A DNA stretch of 64,000 bases from contig NW_020326258.1 of NCBI RefSeq assembly GCF_003265705.1, positions 34,441 through 98,440 of the forward strand, written 5' to 3'. This DNA comes from Callorhinus ursinus (Eukaryota > Chordata > Mammalia > Carnivora > Otariidae). The position numbers and the translations under genes are program-made. Below, one piece after another: positions 35,140 through 45,010 of this stretch. Under the pieces are notes generated by a model. The model was given only the letters and a program-made list of their open reading frames with translations, made no database searches and was not told where the DNA came from. How positions within the stretch are numbered: position 1 is the stretch's first letter; every line of letters begins with the position of its first letter.

Positions 35140-35345
35140 TAAGAGTACTGAATCATTTTTATTCTAAGTGTCTCATATGTATTCATGTATTTCATCTCAA
35201 CAATACATGAAGTTGGTGCTAACAGACTTTCAGATGAGGAAATGGAGAGACAAAGAGGTAAAATAACTTGCCCAAAGGTATACGGCTAGAAAGTGAGGGC
35301 ACTGGGATTTGAGCTCATGCATTCAGGCTCCAGAGCAATCAGGAT
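35140..35345 (-). repeat. Second MIR SINE, minus
   Basis: Reverse MIR again: ATTTCATCTCAACAATACATG, CAGATGAGGAAATGGAGAG, AAATAACTTGCCCAAAGG, GGCTAGAAAGTGAGGG and ATGCATTCAGGCTCCAGAGC. Directly follows the previous copy. Confidence 0.85.
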
Positions 35346-36929
35346 TGAAAATCCGGAAGAGTGGCAGAATACCACCTTGTAGACGTGTAATGTGGCAGGT
35401 GGCCCAGGTCAGAGCAGCATCTCCTGGGTTCAACACAGCCATGTGAGTTAGCCGGAGGAGGCGGGCAGCTTGCTTCTCTTGGGACCCAAGCAGCGGGCCA
35501 GCCCCACTGCACTGAACAGGGTGCCCCACCCTCCATGCTCAGCATAAGTGGCACCCTCCATGGCCCTTCCCTGTTAGGGGACCCACCATCAGCAGATTTC
35601 ACTGTGAGAGCCACCGAGGAGTCCCCTCTGCCAACGAGCATCCTCCTGCCCCCCACCCCCGAGGTCCAGACCAGTGCTAACTGCTTCCAGCATTGAGAGT
35701 ATTTTGTAACTTCAGACAGTTCAAGGATTCACACAAGAGAGTTCGGAGAGTGCATTATGACAAACAGTTAAACCAGCTTGATCCCTAAACGTGTCATTTG
35801 TGATCACCACAGCATACATTCACATGGAATAAGAGCAACACAGATATGGACTGGAAAACCAGTTATTTTATCTCCAGTGCTTAGTACATAGAAGTATCCT
35901 CAAACCCTTGACATAACTTCTCCCTCACTCCATTTTAGAGTTGACCATCACAAATGTAAGGCTGCCTCCTAAAACATCTGTCTCTGGTCCCTAAGACAGT
36001 GCCTGGCCCAGAGCAAGGGTCAATGAAGGTGTACTGGGCCCCCAGCCCCTGGGTACTGCCCAGAGACCCTCCAGCAGTCCAGGTGGGGAAGCCAGTGCTG
36101 CTCTGGGCTTGGCCTCTGCACCTGGCTTTGTCCCCTTCAGAGGCCAGCGTGGCCACCACCTTTTTCTGTGGTCACCTCAAATAAGGAAGCAGGCGATAGG
36201 GACTGGAGGTGGGCATGCAGGGCACAGATCCCATGTTCACCAAGACACCAAACCCCTCCTTGCTTTGCCTTTGCTCCTGCTGGGGACTCACCACCGCCTC
36301 CCAATGCCATATGTAAGGGGTCCCTCTGGCCCCTGTGAAACGCCTGAACTATTTTGAAACATTGTGTGTGCTCAAGGTTTTACATGATGAAGGTTGAAGC
36401 CAAGGGCTCAAAGCTTTTGTCAGACTCCCCTGCAAGGGGAAGAGTTCCAGAAAACTAAGATCCCTGTTCCCTAAAGTCTGGACTCTGAGTACTCTTTTAA
36501 GTACTCACCTGACAGAGTCAAAGGGGTCCTCACTGATCCACCAGGCACCACCCCAACTTCAGCCATACCCACCCTAAGCCACTGGCTATGTGGAGCCCAA
36601 ATCCTTTGTCATCGTTGCCTTACCATCCCCAGATTTATGGGGAGCTTACTACAGACTCACCAGCTGTGTTTCTTAACCTTCTGTGGCTGTTTTATAGACG
36701 TGCCTTGTCCTAGGCAGAGTGGATGGGGTTAGATGATCTCCCCAGAGCTCCAACTTCCCATGACCTCCCTGGAGGACTCTCCAGAACCCCATTCTGGAGA
36801 CTTAACCCCATTACCGGCCCCAGGTGGCTTATGGGGCTGGTGAAGGCGAGATCTGGCTGTCACATCACAGGGTGCTAGCCTCTCCCCGCCTGTCACATCC
36901 ATATTGTAATGACAGCATGAGGTGACCCT
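35346..36929. other. No gene recognised
   Basis: No repeat clearly recognised. Overlapping frames at 35323-35656 (minus) and 35999-36357 (plus) reflect G+C-rich sequence. CCCTAAGACAGTGCCTGGCC near 35990 may be a small L2 or MIR piece. Confidence 0.45.
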
Positions 36930-37600
36930 TCAGTTAAATTCCCCGCTCTAATGCCAAGTTAGATGGACACCTTTCTTTTTTTTCTTCCAGCTAACCATTT
37001 GCAAGAAAATATAGACTCTCTGAGACTAAATAATGCTTACTCTGCCTAACACTCAGCTCGAAGAGGAACACCGGCTGTGATTCTCCAGTGAGACCAAGGG
37101 GCTAATGGGGCTGACGGAGGAAGTATAGCCGGGAGGATTCCCCAAAGGCTAGAGCGACAAGCATTGCTTTATGATTCAGAAAGTAATGTTACATTCTTTC
37201 CAATTTCATGGGGAAGGAGGGACCCCATGATGGCCAATTTCCCCCCAGTACTTCAGCTCTTCCAATGTAGGAGACTATTCCTTTCTCTCCACCTGAGCAA
37301 TATAAATAGGCCTGCCATTTAATTGTCTTGCCAAATTGGCAATGTTGTGATTTATCTTTCTGAGACTCCTATTTGCAAAATGTTTTACCAGCGTTGTGTC
37401 TCTTGGCTAGTCTGCTGTCTCCCCTCGGCAGAGTCACCTTCCAGACTTCCCCAGGTGAGCACTGCCTTATTAACCATGAAACTGCAATGAATTCATTGCT
37501 TCCTGACATGTCGGACATTGGGAGGAGTCTCTGCTAAGCCCCCAAAGATCATTTAAGTTCCAGCGCTTGGTAGTTATCAGTTTCAAAGCACATTTCACTG
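36930..37600. other. Repeat-poor block, possible conserved non-coding DNA
   Basis: No repeat is recognised, and the sequence has the look of conserved non-coding DNA: GCCATTTAATTGTCTTGCC near 37313, CTGCAATGAATTCATTGC near 37482 and CATTTAAGTTCCAGCGC near 37550. A strong acceptor-like CCTTTCTTTTTTTTCTTCCAG ends near 36990 (its last part TTTTTTCTTCCAG); the following frames soon hit stops, the longest reading NHLQENIDSLRLNNAYSA then stop. Conservation cannot be judged from one sequence. Confidence 0.3.
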
Positions 37601-37615
37601 GCAAAAAAAAATAGA

Positions 37616-37833
37616 TTACTTAGGACAAACTCTTGCAAATGTATATGAACAAGACAAACTTCCCAATACAAAAATTGGCCAAAATCAAACAGGTTATGCA
37701 CAAAAGAAGAAACACAAATGGTCCATGATCAATAGACATGTGAACAGAAGGTCAGTATCAAAGGCAATAAAAGAAATGCAAATGAAATCACCACTGTGAT
37801 CTCTCTTTTCCTATTAAATGGACCAAGATTCTT
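37616..37833 (+). repeat. Old L1M 3' region, left part (split element)
   Basis: Late ORF2 of an old L1 on plus: AATGGTCCATGATCAATAGA, CATGTGAACAGAAGGTCAG and GGCAATAAAAGAAATGCAAA. The same element resumes at 38391 after an insertion. Confidence 0.8.
37816..37833 (+). repeat. TSD, left copy
   Basis: AAATGGACCAAGATTCTT; the right copy at 38391-38408 is AAATGGGCCAAGATTCTT, 17 of 18 identical. It brackets the L1-plus-SINE insertion. Confidence 0.9.
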
Positions 37834-37840
37834 TTTTTCT

Positions 37841-38059
37841 TTTTTAGTTTTTTTTTTTTAATTTTATTTATTTAATTGACAGAGAGAGAGAGAGAGAGAG
37901 AGACAGCGAGAGAGGGAACACAAGCAGGGGGAGTGGGAGAGGGAGAAGCAGGCTTCCCTCCGAGCAGGGAGCCCGATGCGGGGCTCGATCCCAGGACCCT
38001 GGGATCATGACCTGAGCCGAAGGCAGTCGCTTAACCAACTGAGCCACCCAGGCGCCCCT
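37841..38059 (-). mobile_element. Can-SINE (SINEC), full-length
   Basis: Reverse orientation: poly(T), ATTTATTTAATTGACAG, a (GA)n run, GAAGCAGGC, GAGCAGGGAGCCCGATGC, GGGCTCGATCCCAGGACCC (B-box region), CATGACCTGAGCC and the tRNA-like head AACTGAGCCACCCAGGCGCC. It sits in the A-tail of the L1 that follows, so it inserted after that L1. Internal Pol III promoter boxes are visible but expression is unlikely to be inferable. Confidence 0.95.
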
Positions 38060-38390
38060 CTTTTTTGGTTTTTTATTCAAATTCGATTTAGTTAACATAC
38101 GGAGTATTATTAGTTTCAGGGATAGAATTTAGTGATTCATCAGTTGCAAATAATACCCAGTGCTCATCACCCGTGTGCCCTCCTTAATTCCCGTCACCTA
38201 ATTACCCCATCCCCCACCCACCTCCCCTCCAGCAACCCTCAGTTTGTTTCCTATAGTTAAGAGTCTCTTATGGTTTGCCTCCCTCTCTGTTTTTATCTTA
38301 TTTCTGCTTTGTTTCTTAAATTCCACATATGAGTGAAATCATATATGTATTTGTCTTTCTCCGACTGACTTATTTCACTTAGCATAATAC
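38060..38390 (-). mobile_element. L1 3' end inserted into the older L1M
   Basis: Reverse tail TTTTTTGG then TTTTTTATTCAAATTCG, GTTAACATACGGAGTATTAT, CAGTGCTCATCACCCGTGTG, CCTTAATTCCCGTCACC, CCTCAGTTTGTTTCC and TTATTTCACTTAGCATAATAC. 5'-truncated in the 3'UTR/ORF2 end. Flanked by the TSD at 37816 and 38391. Confidence 0.9.
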
Positions 38391-38408
38391 AAATGGGCCA
38401 AGATTCTT
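38391..38408 (+). repeat. TSD, right copy
   Basis: AAATGGGCCAAGATTCTT, partner of 37816-37833. Confidence 0.9.
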
Positions 38409-38830
38409 AAGTTTGACAATCCCCAGTGGCTGGAAGTGGGGAAAACATGATTTTCACTGCCTGTTAGATGACAAGTGGATTATCCTAACCTTTGGAGAGC
38501 AGCTTGGGTAGTGTGGATCAAACCTTGCTCTCGAAATTCTCCTTCCCACACTTTATCCTGAAGTTATAATTGGACAAGTGCACAAAGAGGTATATACAAG
38601 GTGGCTCATCTCAAGGTTGTTTATAATGAAAATTTGGAAACAGACTTAATTTCCATCAGTGAAAAATTAATGTCTTTAATGCAATATAATTATTCAACAG
38701 AAGAGCATGAAGCCCTTTATAAGGGTGATACATATTAATGATCACAATATATGGAAATATCCATACCAGATACACTTGAGTGAAAAAGGTATCATGTATA
38801 GTGTGATCCTACTAGGAAAAAATTGTGTTT

Positions 38831-38876
38831 GTATGCATGTGTGTGTGTGTGTGTGCGCACGCGCATATGTACGTAC
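38831..38876. repeat. GT/GC alternating tract
   Basis: GTATGCATGTGTGTGTGTGT followed by GCGCACGCGCATATGTACGTA: unbroken purine-pyrimidine alternation over about 45 bases inside the L1M 3'UTR. Confidence 0.9.
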
Positions 38877-38964
38877 TCACACACCCCCGTTGGTCTTACT
38901 CATAAAGAGATATCTGGAATTAGATTTACTGAAATATTACATCGTTATCTCTGCTAATAAGATA

Positions 38965-39365
38965 TTGTGCTAGTCAGGATAAGATAGGCTCAGCTGCATT
39001 AAGAAATAAACCCAGGCATGTAATGATCCAAAACGATGGAATTTTATCTTCCTTTCATTTGAAGTCCAAACTATAGGGCTGGCCACTTGTGGAGGGAATT
39101 CAGGCTCCTGCCATTCTATGCTTTGCTATCTCCAGTGTGTGGAGCTCATGGTCACTTTGGTGGAACTCTGCATTCTAGTCAGGCTGGAGAGGAAAGGAAG
39201 ATTATTCAACATTGCAAGGAAGGCTCTTAATGAGTCAGGCTCAGAAGAGCACTCATCCCACCTTCACAGCCTTGCTAACTACAAGGGAGGCTGGCATGTC
39301 AGCACAGCTGTGTCCCCACGGGGACGAGGAAAGACGTTGAATGAATATCCCACATCTAAGGTATA
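38965..39365 (-). repeat. Old interspersed repeat, class uncertain
   Basis: CAGCTGCATTAAGAAATAAAC, TAATGATCCAAAACGATGG, TTTATCTTCCTTTCATTTG, CACTTGTGGAGGGAATTCAG and AACTACAAGGGAGGCTGGCA read like a common old mammalian LTR or DNA repeat that I cannot name. The 82-codon frame inside is noise. The orientation is a guess. Confidence 0.4.
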
Positions 39366-40724
39366 ACAAGATTTTCACTTTTTATATTTCTTCTGTATTG
39401 CCTGAATTTTCCAAATGAGCTTGCATTACCTTTATATGCAGAAAATATTGGAGGAAATTTCTTTTTTATAGAGTCATAGTATCTTTCTTTAAGAGGAAGG
39501 ATGATAGAGGAGAGAGAGAAAGGGAGAGAAATCGAGAGAGCCAGCCCAAGAGAAGGCAGGGTCTCTGAGTCATGCAGAGCCAATATAGCAGCGTAGCTGG
39601 CTCTTATTCCAGGGGTCAGGTGGCTTCTCTCCCTGGGTGCTCCTCCGTTCAACCTCAGTCAACGAGCACTTGAAGAATGGCATGATTTCAGCCTTCAAAC
39701 TCATCTTTCTGTTTTGATATCTTAGATCTCTAGAGCACAAAGTAGGATGATATTATTGAATATGATTTTTGACACAGTGAAAAATCAACTGCATCATTAA
39801 TGGATTAGCCACTGTCTTTTTAAAAGTGCACACAAGGCCAGGCACAATCTCATAAAAGTGAATGAATCATGTATTTCTGGAATGGAGCATGGGAAAGCTT
39901 ACTACGATTTCCACTGAAGTTTCCAACAGTCCATCTTTTAGTTGTTATTCTTACTCATGACTTTTGTGTAAGTCTGTGATCCATTAGCCCCATCTTCAGA
40001 ATTACATGACAAAGCTAACTTGATAACCCATGAACAAAATACTTAGCCCTTTTGGGGTCATGCATGGTATTATAATGAATGCTTTTAACATAATGCTCCC
40101 ATGCCCTATGATAAAATGAATTCCACAAATTTCAGTAGACAGTCATAATGTACTCTAAAGTCATCTCACTAGCAGGTGCTGTTTATTATTTCATGAAAGA
40201 ACTCATGCAACTCATGCTAATCTTATCATATAGCAAATGTGTGACTACCTTGAGTCCTACAGAGAAAGATTTTTGCAAAAGGGAGAGTCCAATGGGCATC
40301 TTCTTAAATGTGACAGCTGCCACTGAATGTCCCACAATCCTTGATCATCAGAGTCACGTATTTGCAACTTTTAAGCTTGAGAGACTCATTCCAGGGCTAA
40401 ACTGTTGCATTTCTTTTCACTGGCTTAATTTAATTATGGCATGTAGTTTTATGTTCATTTCTCTGAAAGCTGTAGGAAAATGGACTAAATCATCTCCAAC
40501 TACATTTGCAATTGCTCTAATAAAAGTAATTCTTTCAGAGATTATAAAACATTAGTTCAGCTACACTCAGTGCTCGCACATGAGGGGTAAGCATAGGTCA
40601 TTAGATCTTAAAAGCTGTTCCCAGATGCACAGATTGTTAGCAACTTCAAAATAAGCCAATCCTCATAAAGATTTAGTGGGAAAATGGAAAAAGAAATAGA
40701 AAAACAATCTTCCTAAATTGTAAC
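39366..40724. other. Repeat-poor AT-rich block
   Basis: Apart from a GA-rich patch at 39505-39545 I see no repeat over about 1.3 kb, unusual for this window. It contains a 135-codon plus frame at 40148-40555 with hydrophobic stretches (LISLAGAVYYF-like start, ACSFMFISLKAV near the end), but no recognised domain, a weak start context and no support on either side. The block may be conserved non-coding DNA or simply unique sequence. Confidence 0.4.
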
Positions 40725-40741
40725 AAAAGATTTTTATTTTT
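40725..40741 (+). repeat. TSD, left copy (SINE at 40742)
   Basis: AAAAGATTTTTATTTTT, identical over 17 bases to 40916-40932. Confidence 0.9.
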
Positions 40742-40915
40742 TCAAAGATTTTTATTTATTTATTAGAGAGGGAAAGAGCGAGCATAAGCAGGGGAGAGGG
40801 AGAAGCAGGCTCCCCACCAAACAGGGAGCCCAATGCGGGGCTTGATCCCAGGACGCTGGGATCATGACCCGAGCCAAAGGCAGACGCCCGACTGACAGAG
40901 CCACCCAGGCGCCCT
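40742..40915 (-). mobile_element. Can-SINE (SINEC)
   Basis: Reverse SINE: AAAGATTTTTATTTATTTAT tail, GAAGCAGGCTCCCC, CAGGGAGCCCAATGC, GGGCTTGATCCCAGGACG, CATGACCCGAGCC and the head CAGAGCCACCCAGGCGCC. Full length with perfect 17-bp TSDs. Confidence 0.95.
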
Positions 40916-40932
40916 AAAAGATTTTTATTTTT
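40916..40932 (+). repeat. TSD, right copy (SINE at 40742)
   Basis: AAAAGATTTTTATTTTT, partner of 40725-40741. Confidence 0.9.
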
Positions 40933-40988
40933 GAAGAAATGATGCCAAAAAGAAAACATCTTGCATATCCTATTAAAACATATTTCCA

Positions 40989-41182
40989 GGGGTGCCTGCG
41001 TGGCTCAGTTAGTTGAGCGTCTGACTCTTGACTTCAGCTCAGGTCATGATCTCATGGTCCCGAGATCGAGCCCCGCATCAGGTTCCCTGCTCAGCAAGAA
41101 GTCTGCTTGAGGATTCTCTCCTTCTCCCTCGCCCGTCCCCCTGTTCACACTCTCTCTCAAATAAATAAATAAATCTTTTGTA
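40989..41182 (+). mobile_element. Can-SINE (SINEC)
   Basis: GGGGTGCCTGCGTGGCTCAG, TTGAGCGTCTGACTCTTGA, CAGGTCATGATCTCATGG, GAGATCGAGCCCCGCATC, a CT-rich tail region and AAATAAATAAATAAATC. Flanked by TATTTCCA at 40981-40988 and 41189-41196, a probable TSD. It lies 75 bases from the opposite-strand SINE at 40742-40915. Confidence 0.95.
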
Positions 41183-41196
41183 AAAAGTTATTTCCA

Positions 41197-41634
41197 TTCG
41201 CTACTCCCAAGATAATAAAACAATATAGCCTACAAATATATTATATGCCTTTACCAAAATGTTTGTCCGCCACTTCACCTACAAAAGTTGAATGCAAAAT
41301 CTCTTTAGTTAAGTTTAAGGTTTCACTGACTGGTCATAGGATTTATCTTAGCAATTTATTATTCTCAAAAGGGCTAAAATACACTATATGTAGGAAAATA
41401 TTATTTTTGTTCTACTGATCACAGAAAATTTTTATATTTGTGAATTTATAATCATAATCAGTGACTACAAAATAGGGATACTGATTTTTTTCTTCCCAAA
41501 CATGAATTTATAAAGGAAGTAGATCCTGGTCATTTTCCAAATCAACTTGAAAAGTCCTCCTGAAGTTTGAAAGCTGTCTGATCAATAGATCCCCTTAGCA
41601 AGATGGGGGAAGGAAGACCTTGAAATCCTAAAGA
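41197..41634. other. No gene recognised
   Basis: AT-rich unresolved sequence between a SINE and a MIR. Confidence 0.5.
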
Positions 41635-41805
41635 TCCAGGCGCAGCTATGGCTTTGCCTTTTACTAAGTGATCTTGGATATAGTCCTAATCTATGTTTTC
41701 ATGGTAATTACCTAATTTTCAAAAATGCAGATAAGAATACTTGTGGCACAGGCTGTGGAGAGAATTAAACTGGACCACGACCCTAGCCTCTGACTCATAG
41801 CAGAC
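41635..41805 (+). repeat. MIR fragment
   Basis: CTATGGCTTTGCCTTTTAC, TAAGTGATCTTGGATATAG, TTTTCAAAAATGCAGATAAG and GGCTGTGGAGAGAATTAAAC follow the MIR order, well diverged. Confidence 0.6.
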
Positions 41806-42070
41806 TCCTGACTGGCTCATTTCTGTTTCCCATCTCCCTTAGTTGACTAAGGGTCGAAACATCTAAACGGAATCCTAGGTCCCCCACTCTGCTCCCTACA
41901 TGGGGTAAACCATTTCATCTCTCTCTGGATCCCACATCTGTAACATTTCCATTTTTTATCAGCCAGTTGCTGGAGCATCTCAGCCACGACAGTTCATGTG
42001 GAAGCGAAAGATTCATTTGCTGGGCAGACATGCCTGGGTCTCTGTGTGTGAGGCTCCGCACTAGAGGCGT
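41806..42070. other. No gene recognised
   Basis: Unresolved sequence before an MLT1-type LTR. Confidence 0.5.
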
Positions 42071-42552
42071 GTATTAGTTTCATAGGATGATCATAACAAA
42101 TTATCACAAAGTGAGTGTCTTAAAACAATAGAACAGTCCTCTCACAGTTCTGGAGGGGAGAAGTTCAAAATCAAGACATTGGCAGGGCCATGCTCTCCTG
42201 AAACCTGTAGGGGAACATCCCTTCTTGCCTGTTCCAGCTTCTGGTAGCCACCGGCAATTCTTGGCATGCTTTGACTCATAACTGCAGCACTTCCATCTCT
42301 GCATCCCACATCACATGATATTATCCCCATGTGTCTTCACGTTGTCTTCCCTCCATGCATGTTTATGTGTCCAAATTGTACCTCTTCTAAGGACACCGGT
42401 CAATGGATGAGGGCCCACCCTAACCCAGGATGACCTCATTTTACCTTGATTACTTCAGTAAAGACCCTGTTTCCAAATAAGGTCAGGTTCACAGACCCTA
42501 GGAATCAGGACTTGAATATATCTTTTTGAGAGACACACTTTAACCCACAGCA
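42071..42552 (-). repeat. MaLR (MLT1-type) LTR
   Basis: Minus-oriented LTR, nearly complete: GTATTAGTTTCATAGGATG, CTCACAGTTCTGGAGGGGAG, GGCAGGGCCATGCTCTCC, CCAGCTTCTGGTAGCC, ATGTGTCTTCACGTTGTC, GGGCCCACCCTAACCCAGG, AAAGACCCTGTTTCCAAATA and the 5' end TTTTGAGAGACACACTTTAA. Frames at 42104-42330 are noise. No internal viral region. Confidence 0.85.
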
Positions 42553-42814
42553 AGGGGGTAATACAGTGGTGACAAAGGCCCTTGGGGGGCTCACCATCAG
42601 AGAGCCAGGCTCAGATAGCAAACAGCATATTCAGATGCCCAAGCCCCCTGGCTTGCGTGCTCTGGGAGTGATGCTGAGGCTCGGAACACCAATGGGGAAG
42701 GAGGCAAAGCATATTTTCTTTCTGCAAATATCGTATCTTCATTGAAATCGCACAGTTTTCAAAATTCAAGTGGAAGAATAAGACCACCTTGGAACCTTGG
42801 TATCACTCCTCAGA

Positions 42815-43665
42815 GGTGATTTTTTTGTCATATAATTTTTTTATTGAAATATCCCATAAAATTTACACTTAAAAAAGGGTACAATTTTGTGGGGGTTTTT
42901 AACATATTCACAAAGTTGCAGAACCATCGCCACTACCCAATTCCAGGACATTCTATCATCCTAAAAAGAAACCCTGTACCTGTTAGCAGTCATCCCATGT
43001 CCCCCTCCCCCCGCAATCACTAAGCTATTCTCTGAAAATCTGTAGGTTTCCTGTTACGGGTATTTCATGTAAATCATAGTGTACAATATATGACCTTCTG
43101 CGTCTGTCTTCTTTTACTTAGTATAATGTTTTTAAGGTTCATTCATGTTCATACCTTTTTATGGCTGGATAATATTCCACTCTATGGATATATCATATTA
43201 TATTTATCCATTCGTCAGTTGATGGACATTTGGTGGTTTCTATCCTTTGGCTCTTATGAGTAATGCTGCTATGAACATTCATGTAGTAATTTTTGTGTGT
43301 ACATTTGTCTTCAGTTCTCTTCAATATAGATCTAGGAGTGAAACTGCTGGGTCATATGTTAACTTTGTTTAACTTTTTGAGGAACTACCGAAATGTTTTT
43401 CAAAGCAGCTGCATCACTTTACAATCCTACAAGAGATGAATGAGGGTTCCAATTTCCCCCGCATCCTCAGCAACCCTTGTTATTGTCCATCTTTTTTGGT
43501 GATAGGCACCCTGGTGGGTAGGATGCGCTATCTCGCTGAGGTTTTGCATTTCCCTAGTGACTAATGAGGTTGAGCATCTTTTCATGTGCTTATGGGCAAT
43601 TTTTATATCTTCTCTGGAGAAATGTCTATTCAAATCCTTTCTCAGCTTTTTAATCAGGTGCAGAG
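42815..43665 (-). repeat. Old L1 (L1MA/L1MB-like) 3' end
   Basis: Reverse L1: CCCATAAAATTTACACTTAA, TATTCACAAAGTTGCAGAACC, AAAAAGAAACCCTGTACC, GGCTGGATAATATTCCACTC, CAGTTGATGGACATTTGG, CTGGGTCATATGTTAAC and CTTTTCATGTGCTTATGGGC. 3'UTR first, then the ORF2 end. Confidence 0.9.
43427..43665 (-). pseudogene. L1 ORF2 C-terminal remnant
   Basis: Minus frame with the ORF2 landmarks NRHFSREDIKIAHKHMKRCS and SLVTREMQ, then loss of match (NLSEIAHPTHQGAY replaces the usual [17 protein letters not shown] segment), showing decay. It is a remnant of the old L1, not a gene. The frame's upstream part beyond 43665 is not L1-like. Confidence 0.8.
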
Positions 43666-44937
43666 CATTTTTGTTCACAAAGATTTTGAGCCCAGAAATA
43701 AAATTCAGAAAGGGAGATTTGAAATGAAGTGCAGGGCAAACAACATTAGCTAGACCTCTCCCCGGAAGCATCTTCACTCACTAACGCCTCGCTTCCTCCC
43801 TCCGTGCTGGCCACCCTGAAGTCAGGTCAGGGGTTAAGATGGAGAGGACCCAGCCAAAAGGTGAGCCCAGTGCGAAGGCTGTGAAGGAAACAGGAGTGGG
43901 TAGAACACTGTTATTTCTTCGAGTGGAGAGCAGGTGTCATGTGTTCATTTCAATTTGCTACAGGATACCACCGTCGCTCTGCCTCTGGTCTGTTGTCTGC
44001 CATGGGAGTGGCGTGACGCTTCTCTGCCAATTTGAGGGAGCAGTCCTCAGCCACATTGGTGATTTTCTGTTACAAATCACCCCCAAAACAAATAGCCATG
44101 ATGAAATGCTGTCCAACACTGTGCTGAGTAGAGACTTCAGCCAATTAGAGCGGCAGGAATGGTGACAGATTTTGTGACTGTGGCCCAGGCAGGCTGACTT
44201 ATAACCCATAAATCTTCTGCCCACTCTGGCCCCGGCGTCCCACAGACTTAGTTCTATGGCGGAAGGATGTCTTGTCCTATTAAGTACATTTTGAGATGGC
44301 TCCAATGCTGTGTTATGGGACGTGTGGATTTGCGGTCATAGATTCTCAGCCACAACTGTCACCCGAAGGAAAGCACTAAAAGGAGAAATTAAGCCCCAAA
44401 GTCTACTCAGCTGTTCTGTGGCCACTAAGGAAGAAGGACAGTCCCTGGTAGGGTGATGGGTTGATTTGTTGCTCCCCATCACATTCCTGGTCTTCCAACT
44501 GGCCCTGGAGAGAGAAATGTAATTTCCAAAATCACTGTCAAAGGCTCAAAGCTTGACTAGCTCCCGATGCTGTGACAACAATGAGCAGAGAAAGTCACCT
44601 ACTTGAAACTCGACCACCTTCAAAAGGTTTTTGAAATTCTTACTGAGTCTGATAGAGTTGGAAGTCTCGTGGGTACTCCTGGGTAAAACAAGTTAGGAGT
44701 GAAGGGTCTGAATGGGTGGGCACAGAACAAAGGAGCCCACTGGCCTCTGGGTGGGAAAGTCCAATGTCTACTCACACAAATCATTGCTACCCCGTTGAAT
44801 TGCTGCTTTAACTACTGTGGACACCTCGTCGCTTCGTCCTGTGCATTTATTTCTGAGCAGCCCTTTCTTGCCATTGTTTCCTATGAGCCTCTAAATGATT
44901 AAAACATTTTTTTCTAGTGGGATGATTACAAAACACC
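43666..44937. other. No gene recognised
   Basis: Unresolved sequence. Overlapping frames of 108 codons (43839-44165, plus) and 115 codons (43958-44305, minus) have no motif. No clear repeat. Confidence 0.45.
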
Positions 44938-45010
44938 TAAATTTGTGGGGGTTTTTTCAGCCACTAAGTTTGTAGTAATTTGTTACAGAAGCAATAGGAA
45001 ACTAACACAG
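44938..45010 (+). repeat. MaLR-type LTR 3'-terminal piece, inverted relative to the rest
   Basis: TTTTTTCAGCCACTAAGTTTG, TAGTAATTTGTTACAGAAGC and AATAGGAAACTAACACAG are the 3' end of the LTR family on plus. The adjoining sequence from 45011 continues the same LTR on minus exactly where this piece would fit if flipped. Confidence 0.75.

Larger units (their letters stand above)
38391..38955 (+). repeat. Old L1M 3' region, right part
   Basis: Resumes the interrupted old L1: CACTTTATCCTGAAGTTATA, AAGGTTGTTTATAATGAA, GGAAACAGACTTAATTTCC and TGAGTGAAAAAGGTATC parallel the L1M ORF2 end and 3'UTR. The right edge is blurred by the GT tract. Confidence 0.75.

Noticed and set aside
37841..38059. tRNA gene at the SINE heads (also at 40989, 50416, 55617, 63252)
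   Set aside because: The A and B box-like words belong to tRNA-derived Can-SINE heads; no cloverleaf with an intact anticodon arm was seen.
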